Shown one piece after another: positions 17,222 through 26,209 of a stretch of DNA of 64,000 bases. Position numbers and translations under genes: made by a program. This DNA is from Marifrigoribacter sp965178585 (GTDB taxonomy: Bacteria; Bacteroidota; Bacteroidia; Flavobacteriales; Flavobacteriaceae): assembly GCA_965178585.1 (NCBI GenBank), contig OZ238267.1:2232001-2296000 (forward strand). The letters are read 5' to 3'. The notes below the pieces were generated by a model, which saw only the letters and a program-made list of their open reading frames with translations, searched no databases and was not told the DNA's origin. How positions within the stretch are numbered: position 1 is the stretch's first letter; every line of letters starts with the position of its first letter.

Positions 17222-18139
17222 ATGATTAATAAATTAAAAGTAGCATCCGCTCAACTTTCACCGATTTTCTTAAACAAAGAAAAAACTGTAAATAAAGCTT
17301 GCAATGCAATATTGGAAGCTGGAGAAAAAGGAGCTAAACTAATTGTCTTTCCCGAAGCTTTTATTTCTGGATATCCAGACTGGATATGGCTTATCCCGAA
17401 TAGTAAAGGAGCTGAATTAAATGATCTTTATTTAAAACTTATTGAAAATTCTGTTTCTGTACCTGATAGCTCAACAATTAAACTATGTAATGCTGCAAAA
17501 AAAGCAAATATTAATGTTGTAATTGGTATGCATGAGAGAAATTCTGAAACTAGCAACGCAAGTTTATTTAACAGCCTTCTATTTATAAATGATAAAGGTG
17601 TTATTTTAGGAAAACACAGAAAATTAATCCCAACTGGAGGAGAACGTCTGATATGGTCACAAGGTGATGGAAGTACTTTATGCTCTTATAATACTACAGC
17701 TGGAAAAATAGCAGGATTGATTTGCTGGGAAAATTTAATGCCATTAGCGAGAAATGCAATTTATGAATCTGGAACTCAAATATTAGCTTCTCCCACTTGG
17801 GACAAAAGTCCAAACTGGATACAATCAACACAGCATATAGCAAGAGAAGGTGGGTTATTTGTTATAAGTACTTGTATGGTTTTAAAAATGGATGATGTAC
17901 CAGAGGAATATGAATTTAAAAAACTTTATCCAGAAGGAAAAGAGTGGATTAATGTTGGGAACAGTTCCATAATTGCTCCTAATGGTCAATTTTTAGCAGG
18001 TCCACTTGAGGCTGAAGAGGGAATTTTGTACGCAGATATTGATCTTAATCAGATTATAAAGGCAAAACGAATGTTTGATGTCGTTGGACATTACTCAAGG
18101 CCAGATATTTTTGGTTTCAACGTAAATATAACTAAGTAA
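17222..18139 (+). CDS. Nitrilase (carbon-nitrogen hydrolase)
   Basis: Predicted to hydrolyse a nitrile to the carboxylic acid and ammonia, in the cytoplasm, 305 residues. The Glu-Lys-Cys triad is visible: Glu45 in FPEAFISGYPDW, Lys134 in GKHRKLIPTGGERLIW, and Cys168 in GLICWENLMPLAR. CWEN after the nucleophile and the GYPDWIW loop are typical of true nitrilases (branch 1) rather than amidases or ureidopropionases. It lies 107 bases after the nucleotidyltransferase and 89 before a PLP decarboxylase, in the same orientation. The substrate is unknown. Confidence 0.85.
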   Translation: MINKLKVASAQLSPIFLNKEKTVNKACNAILEAGEKGAKLIVFPEAFISGYPDWIWLIPNSKGAELNDLYLKLIENSVSVPDSSTIKLCNAAKKANINVVIGMHERNSETSNASLFNSLLFINDKGVILGKHRKLIPTGGERLIWSQGDGSTLCSYNTTAGKIAGLICWENLMPLARNAIYESGTQILASPTWDKSPNWIQSTQHIAREGGLFVISTCMVLKMDDVPEEYEFKKLYPEGKEWINVGNSSIIAPNGQFLAGPLEAEEGILYADIDLNQIIKAKRMFDVVGHYSRPDIFGFNVNITK

Positions 18140-18228
18140 TTAAAAAAACGAAACCAAAATAAATGTGTATATACTCTTTTGCTGATAAATACCCAGATAT
18201 ACAACTAATAACTTTAAGTATTTAAAAT

Positions 18229-19707
18229 ATGTCAAAATTAAGAAAATCGTCAATCGAAATGAACAAGGAAGAATTTCGAAAAATTGGACACCAATTAATC
18301 GATGATATTTCAGATTTTATAGAAAACATAGACGATAAACCAATTACTCCCAATGAAAAACCAAGTCAAATACAAACTATATTAGGTAACTCATCATTTC
18401 CAGAAAATGGAACCCCTGCAAATGAATTGGTTTCCAAAACAACACAATTATTATTTAATCACTCCTTATTTAATGGTCATCCTAAATTTCTAGGATATAT
18501 TACATCTTCTGCTGCTCCAATTGGTGCTTTGGCAGACTTATTAGCGGCATCCGTTAATCCAAATGTTGGTGCACATATTTTAAGCCCTATTGCTACTGAA
18601 ATAGAAAAGCAAACCGTAAAATGGCTATCAGAATTTATTGGTGTTTCACCAGACTATGGAGGAATATTAGTTAGTGGAGGGAATATGGCAAATTTCACTG
18701 CATTTTTAGCAGCAAGAACAGCTAAAGCTCCAAAAAACATCAAAGTAAATGGTATACAAAACAAAACGGATAAATTAACTGTTTACTGTTCTAAAACTAC
18801 CCATACTTGGATTGAAAAAGCTACTATTTTATTTGGTTTAGGAACTAATTCTATACGATGGATCCCCACTGATGAATACAATAAAATAGATACAGAAATT
18901 TTAGAAACGACTATTAAAAAAGATTTAGAAAATGGTTGTAAACCAATTATGGTAATTGGTACCGCTGGTGATGTAAGTACAGGAGTAGTAGATGATTTGA
19001 ATGAATTATCTATTATATGTAAAAGGTACGATTTGTGGTTTCATATTGATGGTGCTTATGGAATACCAGCAGCGGTTATTCCAAACCTTAAAGATATGTT
19101 TAACGGAATTAAAGAAGCAGACTCAATCGCATTAGACCCTCATAAATGGTTATATAGCCCATTAGAAGCTGGTTGTACATTAGTTAAAAACCCTCAACAT
19201 TTAATTGACACGTATAGCTCTCATCCTGAGTACTATAATTTTACTAATCAGGAAGGGGAAATGGCTCAAAACTATTATGAATACGGATTTCAAAATTCTC
19301 GTGGATTTAGAGCATTAAAAGTTTGGCTAGCTTTACAACAAGTAGGAAGAAGTGGTTACGAAAATTTAATTAGTGAAGATATTAAGCTCTCAAAAATGTT
19401 ATTTGAGTTAGCAGATCAGCATTCAGAATTAGAAGCAGTTTCCCAAAATCTAAGTATTACAACATTCAGGTTTATCGCTTTAGGTAATGCTAATACCAAT
19501 GAGTATTTAAATAAATTAAATGAAGAAATTGTAAATGAACTGCAGACAGGAGGAGAAGTTTTTCTGTCCAACGCCATAATCCAAGAAAATTATTGTTTAA
19601 GAGCTTGTATTGTAAATTTTAGAACTTCAAAAAAGGATATTGAAGAAATTATTGAAATAATTATTAGAGTGGGTAGGAAAGCTCATTTAAAACTATCGCA
19701 AATCTAA
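18229..19707 (+). CDS. PLP-dependent group II amino-acid decarboxylase
   Basis: Predicted decarboxylase of an L-amino acid to its amine, 492 residues, aromatic-amino-acid/glutamate decarboxylase family. The cofactor lysine is Lys306 in DPHKWLYSP. His192 (KTTHTW) would stack on the PLP ring and Asp274 (HIDGAYG) would bind the pyridine nitrogen. The N-terminal half contains FNGHPKFLGYITSSAAP and ISGGNMAN-like LVSGGNMANFTA near 148. Aromatic substrates are plausible from this pattern, but not proven. ATGs at 18229 and 18259 are both possible. It follows the nitrilase and precedes the glycoside hydrolase by 23 bases. Confidence 0.85.
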   Translation: MSKLRKSSIEMNKEEFRKIGHQLIDDISDFIENIDDKPITPNEKPSQIQTILGNSSFPENGTPANELVSKTTQLLFNHSLFNGHPKFLGYITSSAAPIGALADLLAASVNPNVGAHILSPIATEIEKQTVKWLSEFIGVSPDYGGILVSGGNMANFTAFLAARTAKAPKNIKVNGIQNKTDKLTVYCSKTTHTWIEKATILFGLGTNSIRWIPTDEYNKIDTEILETTIKKDLENGCKPIMVIGTAGDVSTGVVDDLNELSIICKRYDLWFHIDGAYGIPAAVIPNLKDMFNGIKEADSIALDPHKWLYSPLEAGCTLVKNPQHLIDTYSSHPEYYNFTNQEGEMAQNYYEYGFQNSRGFRALKVWLALQQVGRSGYENLISEDIKLSKMLFELADQHSELEAVSQNLSITTFRFIALGNANTNEYLNKLNEEIVNELQTGGEVFLSNAIIQENYCLRACIVNFRTSKKDIEEIIEIIIRVGRKAHLKLSQI

Positions 19708-19730
19708 AAATAATAAAAAAGCATCAAGCA

Positions 19731-22124
19731 ATGAAATCTAAATTTATTCTATCATTTATTCTCTTCTTATTCATATTAAATTCGAATATAGCTCAAGAAA
19801 TAGTATTTGCTGGTGCTGATGAAAAAACACCTTCCAAAGCACAATATTTTTCTTGGATCAACAATACTAACGAAGGTACTACGGAAGCTCATACTCAAAT
19901 TAATCTTGATTTTTTTGGATGGTTAAAAGAGGAATATGGAATGCAATTAGATATTTATGCTTTTGATGCTGGAGCCATTGATGGAAAACGTTTTTATGGT
20001 AGTTTAAATTCTGAAAGATTCAAAAATCAATTCCCCTATGGGTTTGATTCCATTTATAAAAAAACCAATCAATTGGACATTAGATTAGGAGTATGGGGAG
20101 GTCCTAATGGATTCGGCATTACACCAGAAGAAGAAAAAGAACGTACTGACCAAATGGTGAGCTTATGCAAAGATTATAATTTTGCCCTCTTTAAATTTGA
20201 TGCAGTATGTGGAATTCTTGGACCTGAAAAAGAAGATGCTTTTATCAATATGATGATTGAATGCCGAAAACACAGTCCCGAATTAATATTGCTAAATCAT
20301 CGATTAGGACTTGAAAAGGCAGGAGCTTATGCAACTACATTTTTATGGGGAGGAGCAGAAACCTATATCGATGTATTTATGACTAATAATACAACCGCTC
20401 CCCATCACAGAGCTGCTGCCCTTAACAGAGGTTTGGTTCCTGAGCTAAAAAGGTTAACTGAAGATCACGGCGTTTGTATTTCTTCTTGTTTAGATTATTG
20501 GGAGGATGATTTAATTTTGCAAGCTTTTAATAGAAGTTTAATTCTTTCCCCTCAAATCTATGGTAACCCATGGCTACTAAGAGATGACGAATTCCCAAAA
20601 TTGGCAAGAATATATAATCTACATAGAAAGTATCGAGATATTTTAATCAATGGCAAAATTCTACCTGAAGACAATTACGGAAAACATTCTGTAGCAAGAG
20701 GAGATGAAAAAACTAGAATTATCACTTTAAGAAATAATTCTTGGAACCCTGTTGAGTACCAAATTAAATTAGGAGATGAAATTGGGCTGGAATACACTTC
20801 CAATAAAATTAAATTAGTACAATTACACCCTTCTGAAAATTATGAAGGCGAATATATCTATAATGACACTAAAAGGATTACTGTTTTACCTTTTCGATCT
20901 ACATTATTAATTGCAACTTCTGAAGAATACGATGAACCATCTATTCAAGGGTCTCCATACAATATCATAAGTAATGTTGAAAACAAGCCTCTATTAATTG
21001 ATATTTTAGGAATGCCAGGCACAACGAAAAGTTTTTCTATAAATAATATCGAAAACTATAAAGAAGCAAGATTAAATAATAAAGAAATTGATATCCAAAA
21101 CAATATAAACATTACATTTCCAGGAAAAAAACTCACTTTACCGGTACATAGAAAGTTGACGCCATTTAAAGAAATTGACATTCCCGAAGATGCAGAGGCT
21201 TTATACGAAGCAACCATTTTTTCAGCTGATAATAATGCATTGGAAGTTCGTTCATTTTTTAGGTCTGGAGAAACTAATATCCCAGAAGTTAAGGCTGCCC
21301 GTGATGCTTTTTTTAATCAAAAAACTTTCAAAAATCGAGGCATCTGGGATAAAGATTTATTCGACGGTAATTTGAATACTGGTTTTTGGCCTTCAAAAAA
21401 ATACGATAGAGATCAATTAGTAAAAAGAGGAACTTTCCGATTGGATTTAGGAGAAGAAACACAAATTGATGAACTGATTATAAAAGTTCCGAATTACTTT
21501 GCTTTACAGCCTCTTTTAGAACAGGAAGGTAATCATGCCGAGATTTCGTCCGATTTAAAATCTTGGGAAACAATCACCTATTTAGCAGATACCTTAAATG
21601 TCGTACCAATTCATAAAAAAACTCGTTACATACGCTTAAAATATCATCCACAACAGATAGTTGAAATAGAAGGTTATGCAGGCGGGAAAAAATTAAATAG
21701 CAATTCTTGGAGAGCATCTAACCTATTTGCACATGCTAGTAAAATGAAACCTGTTAAGGCTTGGACTACGTCGCTTACTTTAAGTGAATTAGCAGAAAAC
21801 AGTTATTTAAGTATTGCTTTAAATGGCAAACATGGTATTGAAGGTGCTTACGTTGCTGCAAAAATAGACGGAGAATTAGTTGGAGCACCAGATAGAGCTT
21901 CCTCCTACCCTTCTAATACTTGGGAATATATTAATGCAAAAAGAGATTCAAATTACACCTATTACATTCCGTTGAAGGAAGAATATATTGAAAAAAAAAT
22001 CGAGTTGTTTGTGATGGCTTATGAAAAGGATAACACTTCTATTCTACCTGAAGTATGGATTTCTTCTTATACAGATGGTAAACAAAGAATTAAGCTAGAA
22101 TTAAAAAAACAAAAAATTAAATGA
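19731..22124 (+). CDS. Secreted glycoside-hydrolase-like protein with C-terminal discoidin-like domain
   Basis: A 797-residue exported protein. The signal peptide is residues 1-21 (ending NSNIAQ). Residues 25-330 look like an alpha-galactosidase-type (clan GH-D) barrel. IRLGVWGGPNGFG is near 117, ALFKFDAVCG places Asp157 where the nucleophile is expected, and CLDYWEDD places Asp255 as a possible acid/base. SPQIYGNPWLLRDDEFPKLARI follows near 275. A beta domain (about 340-480) and an F5/8 type C-like domain (about 540-665, LFDGNLNTGFWPSKKY) follow. The C-terminal 120 residues may be another beta module. The precise CAZy family is not recognised. The sulfotransferase start overlaps its stop by 4 bases. 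Confidence 0.6.
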   Translation: MKSKFILSFILFLFILNSNIAQEIVFAGADEKTPSKAQYFSWINNTNEGTTEAHTQINLDFFGWLKEEYGMQLDIYAFDAGAIDGKRFYGSLNSERFKNQFPYGFDSIYKKTNQLDIRLGVWGGPNGFGITPEEEKERTDQMVSLCKDYNFALFKFDAVCGILGPEKEDAFINMMIECRKHSPELILLNHRLGLEKAGAYATTFLWGGAETYIDVFMTNNTTAPHHRAAALNRGLVPELKRLTEDHGVCISSCLDYWEDDLILQAFNRSLILSPQIYGNPWLLRDDEFPKLARIYNLHRKYRDILINGKILPEDNYGKHSVARGDEKTRIITLRNNSWNPVEYQIKLGDEIGLEYTSNKIKLVQLHPSENYEGEYIYNDTKRITVLPFRSTLLIATSEEYDEPSIQGSPYNIISNVENKPLLIDILGMPGTTKSFSINNIENYKEARLNNKEIDIQNNINITFPGKKLTLPVHRKLTPFKEIDIPEDAEALYEATIFSADNNALEVRSFFRSGETNIPEVKAARDAFFNQKTFKNRGIWDKDLFDGNLNTGFWPSKKYDRDQLVKRGTFRLDLGEETQIDELIIKVPNYFALQPLLEQEGNHAEISSDLKSWETITYLADTLNVVPIHKKTRYIRLKYHPQQIVEIEGYAGGKKLNSNSWRASNLFAHASKMKPVKAWTTSLTLSELAENSYLSIALNGKHGIEGAYVAAKIDGELVGAPDRASSYPSNTWEYINAKRDSNYTYYIPLKEEYIEKKIELFVMAYEKDNTSILPEVWISSYTDGKQRIKLELKKQKIK

Positions 22125-23080
22125 GAATAAAGAATATTTTTAAAACAGTTTTATCTAAGTTACATAACCACAAAAAATCAAGCCCGGATATTTTTATTTT
22201 CACATTACCAAGAGCAGGTTCAACATTGTTAGCTGAAATATTAAATTCTAATTTTCAGTCAAAATTAGCAAGTGAATCTTTTGCTTTAAACGAAGATAAT
22301 TTAGTTGTTTTAAAGAAATATTTTAATAAAGATATATTAGCAGATCGATATGTAGACTTATCCAACGAAAATCTGAAAAAAGTAATTGATTACTATCAAG
22401 ATTTATCAAAAGGAAAAACTTGGAACAGCTATTATTGGAGCGACTTTTTTAAAGTACATCATAAATTTATAACTTCAAGAACTGTTTTTAAAACTCATAA
22501 ATTCACCTATTACTTTAATGATATTATGAATCATTTTAATAATGACTATGGTATATATTTATTGAGAAATCCTATCTCACATAGCCTTTCAAGAATTAGT
22601 AAAGGATGGAATGTTTATATTGATTTATATTACGAATCTGAAAAAATTAAAAATACACTTTCAGATAAAGCAATCAAAAAAATTAATCAAGTGAATAAAA
22701 ATGGTACTACCTTAGAAAAATTTGTTGTTAGTTGGTGTTTAGAGAATTATGTGTTTATTAAAGATTATCAAAATAAAAATTTAGCTCCAAATGTATTTCC
22801 TGTATTTTATGAAGATTTAATTATAGATTCTGAAAAAACTATAAAAAGTATATGTTCAAAAATTAATATGGAATACAACGAAAAGATGTTAACTATTATA
22901 GATATACCTTCCAGTGGAATTGTTCATAGTACTAAAGAGACTGAAGAGCAAATTATATCTGGTAATAAGGATTATTTAGTAAATAGGTGGAAAGAAAAGG
23001 TTGATGAAACTAGTTTAAAAAAATCAAAAGATATATTACAAAGTTTTGATATTAAATTATATATTGATTGTTTGACCTAA
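22121..23080 (+). CDS. Sulfotransferase family protein
   Basis: Predicted PAPS-dependent sulfotransferase, 319 residues, cytoplasmic. The 5'-phosphosulfate loop is TLPRAGSTLLAEIL (28-41) and the 3'-phosphate segment is LLRNPISHSLSR (147-158). The region between is rich in Tyr, Lys and Asn, as in carbohydrate and Stf0-like sulfotransferases. The ATG overlaps the stop of the glycoside-hydrolase gene (ATGA), so translation is coupled. Base composition is even more A+T-rich than the neighbours, which could mean recent acquisition. It converges on the regulator gene with only 5 bases between. Confidence 0.75.
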   Translation: MRIKNIFKTVLSKLHNHKKSSPDIFIFTLPRAGSTLLAEILNSNFQSKLASESFALNEDNLVVLKKYFNKDILADRYVDLSNENLKKVIDYYQDLSKGKTWNSYYWSDFFKVHHKFITSRTVFKTHKFTYYFNDIMNHFNNDYGIYLLRNPISHSLSRISKGWNVYIDLYYESEKIKNTLSDKAIKKINQVNKNGTTLEKFVVSWCLENYVFIKDYQNKNLAPNVFPVFYEDLIIDSEKTIKSICSKINMEYNEKMLTIIDIPSSGIVHSTKETEEQIISGNKDYLVNRWKEKVDETSLKKSKDILQSFDIKLYIDCLT

Positions 23081-23085
23081 AAAAT

Positions 23086-23952
23086 CTATTTATTAATTTC
23101 CAACTTGTATCCTACTCCATGAACGTTGGTAATTTTAATAGTTTCATCATCTTTTATTTTCTTTCGTAATTTTGAAATATAAGTATCTAGACTTCTACCT
23201 ACAATAACGCCATTATCCTCCCATACTCTTTTTGTTAACTCATCACGCTTAACAACCTGATTAGGACTAGCAACTAATATTGCTAATAGTTCACACTCTT
23301 TTTTTGATAAATTAATTTCAATTGCCTTTTTAACTAATTTATTTTGTTCTGGGTAAAATTGATAACTTCCAAGAGGTTCAAAAGTTGTAGAGCTTTCTCC
23401 AGCAATTTCAACTTGCTTCCTATTGTAGAAAAGAGAAAATAGAAGCGAAAACAAAACAATAACAAATAATGCTAAAAGAGTATTCTTGCTAAAAAAAGAT
23501 GTTTTTGCATTAGTAAACTTAACTTCTATTATATAACATTCAGTTGGTAAATCTCTACTTTTACATGGTATGATATCTTTTTCAGTTTCATTTTTCACCT
23601 CATAACTATAAGCTACTTCTTGATCTTCACACTGAATAACTTCTACACGATAGTATTTCGAAAGGTCAGATTTCTGAAAACTACTTTTTATATTTTCAAC
23701 GATTTCACCTGGCTTAATGGTTAAATCATTTTTAAAAGATAGTTGGAACTTATTATGTTTAATTCTTTTTATAGGTAAGATTAACGAAGTAGAATCGTTA
23801 TTTGCTAATAATAAATCATTCCCAACATTTCGTAAAGATACTTTTACAATTTCTGGAAAATCCTCTTTTTTATCATTCGAATCTGTCATGATCCAAGCAA
23901 TAAATAATAAAACCGAAAGGGCTCCTAAAACGTAATTAATTTTTCTTCTCAT
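23086..23952 (-). CDS. Membrane-anchored OmpR/ToxR-like winged-helix regulator
   Basis: A 288-residue one-component regulator. TM1 is at about 7-23 after a basic MRRK start and TM2 at about 158-176 followed by YNRK. Residues 24-155 should therefore be periplasmic and the C-terminal domain cytoplasmic. The winged helix (about 195-287) has the OmpR/PhoB pattern: LSKKECELLAILVASPNQVV, RDELTKRVW and GRSLDTYISKLRKKI. The recognition region ends in NVHGVGYKLE. The sensor part holds three cysteines (108, 130, 139), which could sense redox state (inference). It is divergent from a small lipoprotein gene; the 144-base gap carries repeated TGACA motifs. No histidine kinase or receiver domain is present. 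Confidence 0.8.
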   Translation of the reverse strand: MRRKINYVLGALSVLLFIAWIMTDSNDKKEDFPEIVKVSLRNVGNDLLLANNDSTSLILPIKRIKHNKFQLSFKNDLTIKPGEIVENIKSSFQKSDLSKYYRVEVIQCEDQEVAYSYEVKNETEKDIIPCKSRDLPTECYIIEVKFTNAKTSFFSKNTLLALFVIVLFSLLFSLFYNRKQVEIAGESSTTFEPLGSYQFYPEQNKLVKKAIEINLSKKECELLAILVASPNQVVKRDELTKRVWEDNGVIVGRSLDTYISKLRKKIKDDETIKITNVHGVGYKLEINK

Positions 23953-23979
23953 AATTAATGTAAATAACTTACAATTTCA

Positions 23980-24023
23980 TGACATTTTACAATAGTTGAC
24001 ACTTCTTTTACATTCTTTTGACA
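23980..24023. promoter_or_regulatory. Candidate operator: three direct TGACA repeats
   Basis: TGACA occurs at 23980-23984, 23997-24001 and 24019-24023, all in one orientation, 17 and 22 bases apart, with TTTTACA in between. PhoB/OmpR-type regulators usually bind direct repeats about 11 or 22 bases apart. The third copy overlaps a TTG (24018-24020) that could be the -33 element of the lipoprotein gene, with TAGTTTTA (24044-24051) as an imperfect -7 box. Confidence 0.35.
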
Positions 24024-24096
24024 TATTTTTCCTTTTGTTACCCTAGTTTTACCCAAGAATAAAAATACAATACTTATTAATTAAATAAATATCAAA

Positions 24097-24648
24097 ATGA
24101 AAAACGCAATTACATTTCTTCTTTTACTTCTATTTATAAGTTGTAATACTGATAATTCTGAACCCAATACAAAAAATGATATTGCATTTAATACCCAACC
24201 TTTGTCAGTTGAAAAAACATTCCCAATAGAAGAACCTTATACCATCAAATTTCTATTAGAAACCACAGAAAATAACGAGACATATTTAATAATAGATATG
24301 GAATTACGAAATGATAGTCATTATGTATCTCCTAATGCCAAAAGAGACTTTTTAGGAAAATTTACCGTAGCATTAAAGAATAACGAATATTTCTCTTTAG
24401 AAGGTGATCTTATTGAAACACCTCGATCAGTAGAAGAAATAGACCCACATCCTTTTGTAAACGGAACCGTTAATTGGGTTCGAGTGAATACTACTTACAG
24501 ACAAAAAATAACTATTAAAACTCAAGAAGACTTCGAAGTAATCGGTACTGTTCAATTTACTATTGAACCACGATGTACTTTAGAAAAAGTTGAGTATATC
24601 ATAAAATCCAGATCTGGAAATGTATATTTTGAAAAATATATGTGTTAA
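24097..24648 (+). CDS. Small lipoprotein of unknown function
   Basis: A 183-residue predicted lipoprotein. The signal peptide ends in a lipobox LFISC, lipidated at Cys16, and Asn/Thr/Asp at the following positions do not suggest inner-membrane retention in this phylum. The mature part is a beta-rich domain without a recognisable family (segments IKFLLETTENNETYLIIDME and TVNWVRVNTTYRQKITIKT). A C-terminal Cys pair (PRCTLEK and KYMC) could form a disulfide. It is divergent from the membrane winged-helix regulator, which is its most likely controller. Confidence 0.6.
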   Translation: MKNAITFLLLLLFISCNTDNSEPNTKNDIAFNTQPLSVEKTFPIEEPYTIKFLLETTENNETYLIIDMELRNDSHYVSPNAKRDFLGKFTVALKNNEYFSLEGDLIETPRSVEEIDPHPFVNGTVNWVRVNTTYRQKITIKTQEDFEVIGTVQFTIEPRCTLEKVEYIIKSRSGNVYFEKYMC

Positions 24649-24721
24649 ATCCTAAATAAAATCAAATCAAATTCTCTTTATTAAATTATAATAATCCAAC
24701 CTTCATTAAAACGTGATTTCA

Positions 24722-26209
24722 ATGACTAAGAATCTTTATTTGCCAATTATTTCGATACTAACCCTATTTGTTTTTCAATCTTGTGATAATAATGAAATAG
24801 CAATTAAAAACGAAAATAAACCACTTAATAAAGTTGAAAAAATAGATTCTTTAATAGGTCTTTATTCAAATTACCATGGGTTTAATGGCGCTGTTTTAGT
24901 ATCACACGAAGGGGAAGTAATTTATAAAAAAGGATTTGGTTTCGCTAATAAGGAATGGGATATAGCAAATCAAACAACTACTAAATTTCAAATAGCATCT
25001 GTCACCAAACAATTTACAGCAATGCTCATTATGCAATTAGTTGCTGAAAACAAATTAGATTTGAATAAACCCATTTCTACTTATTTACCTTATTATCCTA
25101 AAGACGTAGCAAGCAAAGTAACCATTCATCAATTGCTTACTCATACCTCTGGAATACCGAATGCAAATAGTAAAGAAAAAGCATTTCGACCTCATGAAAT
25201 GGTAAATCAATTTAAAAATGAGCCCTTACTTTTTAATCCAGGAGAAAAATTTGATTACAGCAATTCAGGATATACATTGTTAGGTTATATAATTGAAGTG
25301 ATTACCGAAAAATCCTATGAAGAAAATTTACAGGAAAAAATATTCAAGCCATTGAATATGTTAAACTCAGGTTTTTATAAACACAGACCTATAAAAAAGA
25401 ATATGGCATCTGGATATAATCGATGGTATGGAAACTATTACAACATTGATAACTCTGATGAATCATCTGCCTATTCAGCTGGAGGAATTTACGCCACGGT
25501 AGAGGATTTAAATCTCTGGGATCAAGCTTTATATACTGAGAAATTACTTCCAAAAAAATATATGGATATGATTTTCAGTAAGCATATTGCAGATCCAGAT
25601 TATGGTGGCCATTATGGTTATGGGTGGGAGTTAATAAAAAAAGAATTAGGAAATACAGATACAACAATTGAAACCATAAGTCACGGTGGTTCTATTAATG
25701 GATTTCGATCTTCTTTTAAAAGAATACCTTCAACTAACTCAAGTATTATTTTACTGAATAATACCAATCGTGCATTTTTAAATTCTATTTCAAAAGCAGT
25801 TTTAGGAATTTTATACGATCAACCTTATGATTTCCCAAGAATACCTACAGCACAATTTATGGTTGAGGCTATAAAAAAAGATGGAATTGAAAATGGAATT
25901 CAGTTTTATAAGAAGCATAAAGATTTAGAAACCTATTTCTCTTCTGAGCAAGAATTAATTATTGAAGGATATCGTTATCTACACGCTGATAATGCAAAAT
26001 ATGCAGCTGAAGTATTTAAGTTAGCTACTGAGATTTTCCCAGATAAAGACAACCCTTATGATAGTTATGGAGAAGCGCTTTTAATATTAGGAGATACCCT
26101 ACAAGCTATAAAAAATTATAAAAAATCGGTAGCATTAAACCCTAATAATCAAAACGGTATTAATGTTTTAAATGATTTAGGTGTTAAAACTGAAAGTAAT
26201 ACCAATTAA
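24722..26209 (+). CDS. Lipoprotein serine hydrolase, class C beta-lactamase-like, with TPR-like tail
   Basis: Predicted envelope serine hydrolase of the beta-lactamase/DD-peptidase-like family, 495 residues. I start at the ATG at 24722; the GTG nine bases earlier only adds MIS. The lipobox is VFQSC (Cys21). The active site has SVTK (Ser93, Lys96), then YSN (179-181), and HGGS near 320 as the third motif. The C-terminal 100 residues hold repeated helices such as NPYDSYGEALLILGDTLQAI, like one or two TPR units. A peptidase, esterase or regulator role is all possible. It converges on the reductase gene with a 4-base overlap. Confidence 0.82.
   Translation: MTKNLYLPIISILTLFVFQSCDNNEIAIKNENKPLNKVEKIDSLIGLYSNYHGFNGAVLVSHEGEVIYKKGFGFANKEWDIANQTTTKFQIASVTKQFTAMLIMQLVAENKLDLNKPISTYLPYYPKDVASKVTIHQLLTHTSGIPNANSKEKAFRPHEMVNQFKNEPLLFNPGEKFDYSNSGYTLLGYIIEVITEKSYEENLQEKIFKPLNMLNSGFYKHRPIKKNMASGYNRWYGNYYNIDNSDESSAYSAGGIYATVEDLNLWDQALYTEKLLPKKYMDMIFSKHIADPDYGGHYGYGWELIKKELGNTDTTIETISHGGSINGFRSSFKRIPSTNSSIILLNNTNRAFLNSISKAVLGILYDQPYDFPRIPTAQFMVEAIKKDGIENGIQFYKKHKDLETYFSSEQELIIEGYRYLHADNAKYAAEVFKLATEIFPDKDNPYDSYGEALLILGDTLQAIKNYKKSVALNPNNQNGINVLNDLGVKTESNTN

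Noticed and set aside
24713..24721. GTG start for the lipoprotein serine hydrolase
   Set aside because: It adds only three residues before the signal peptide; the ATG at 24722 is the simpler start.
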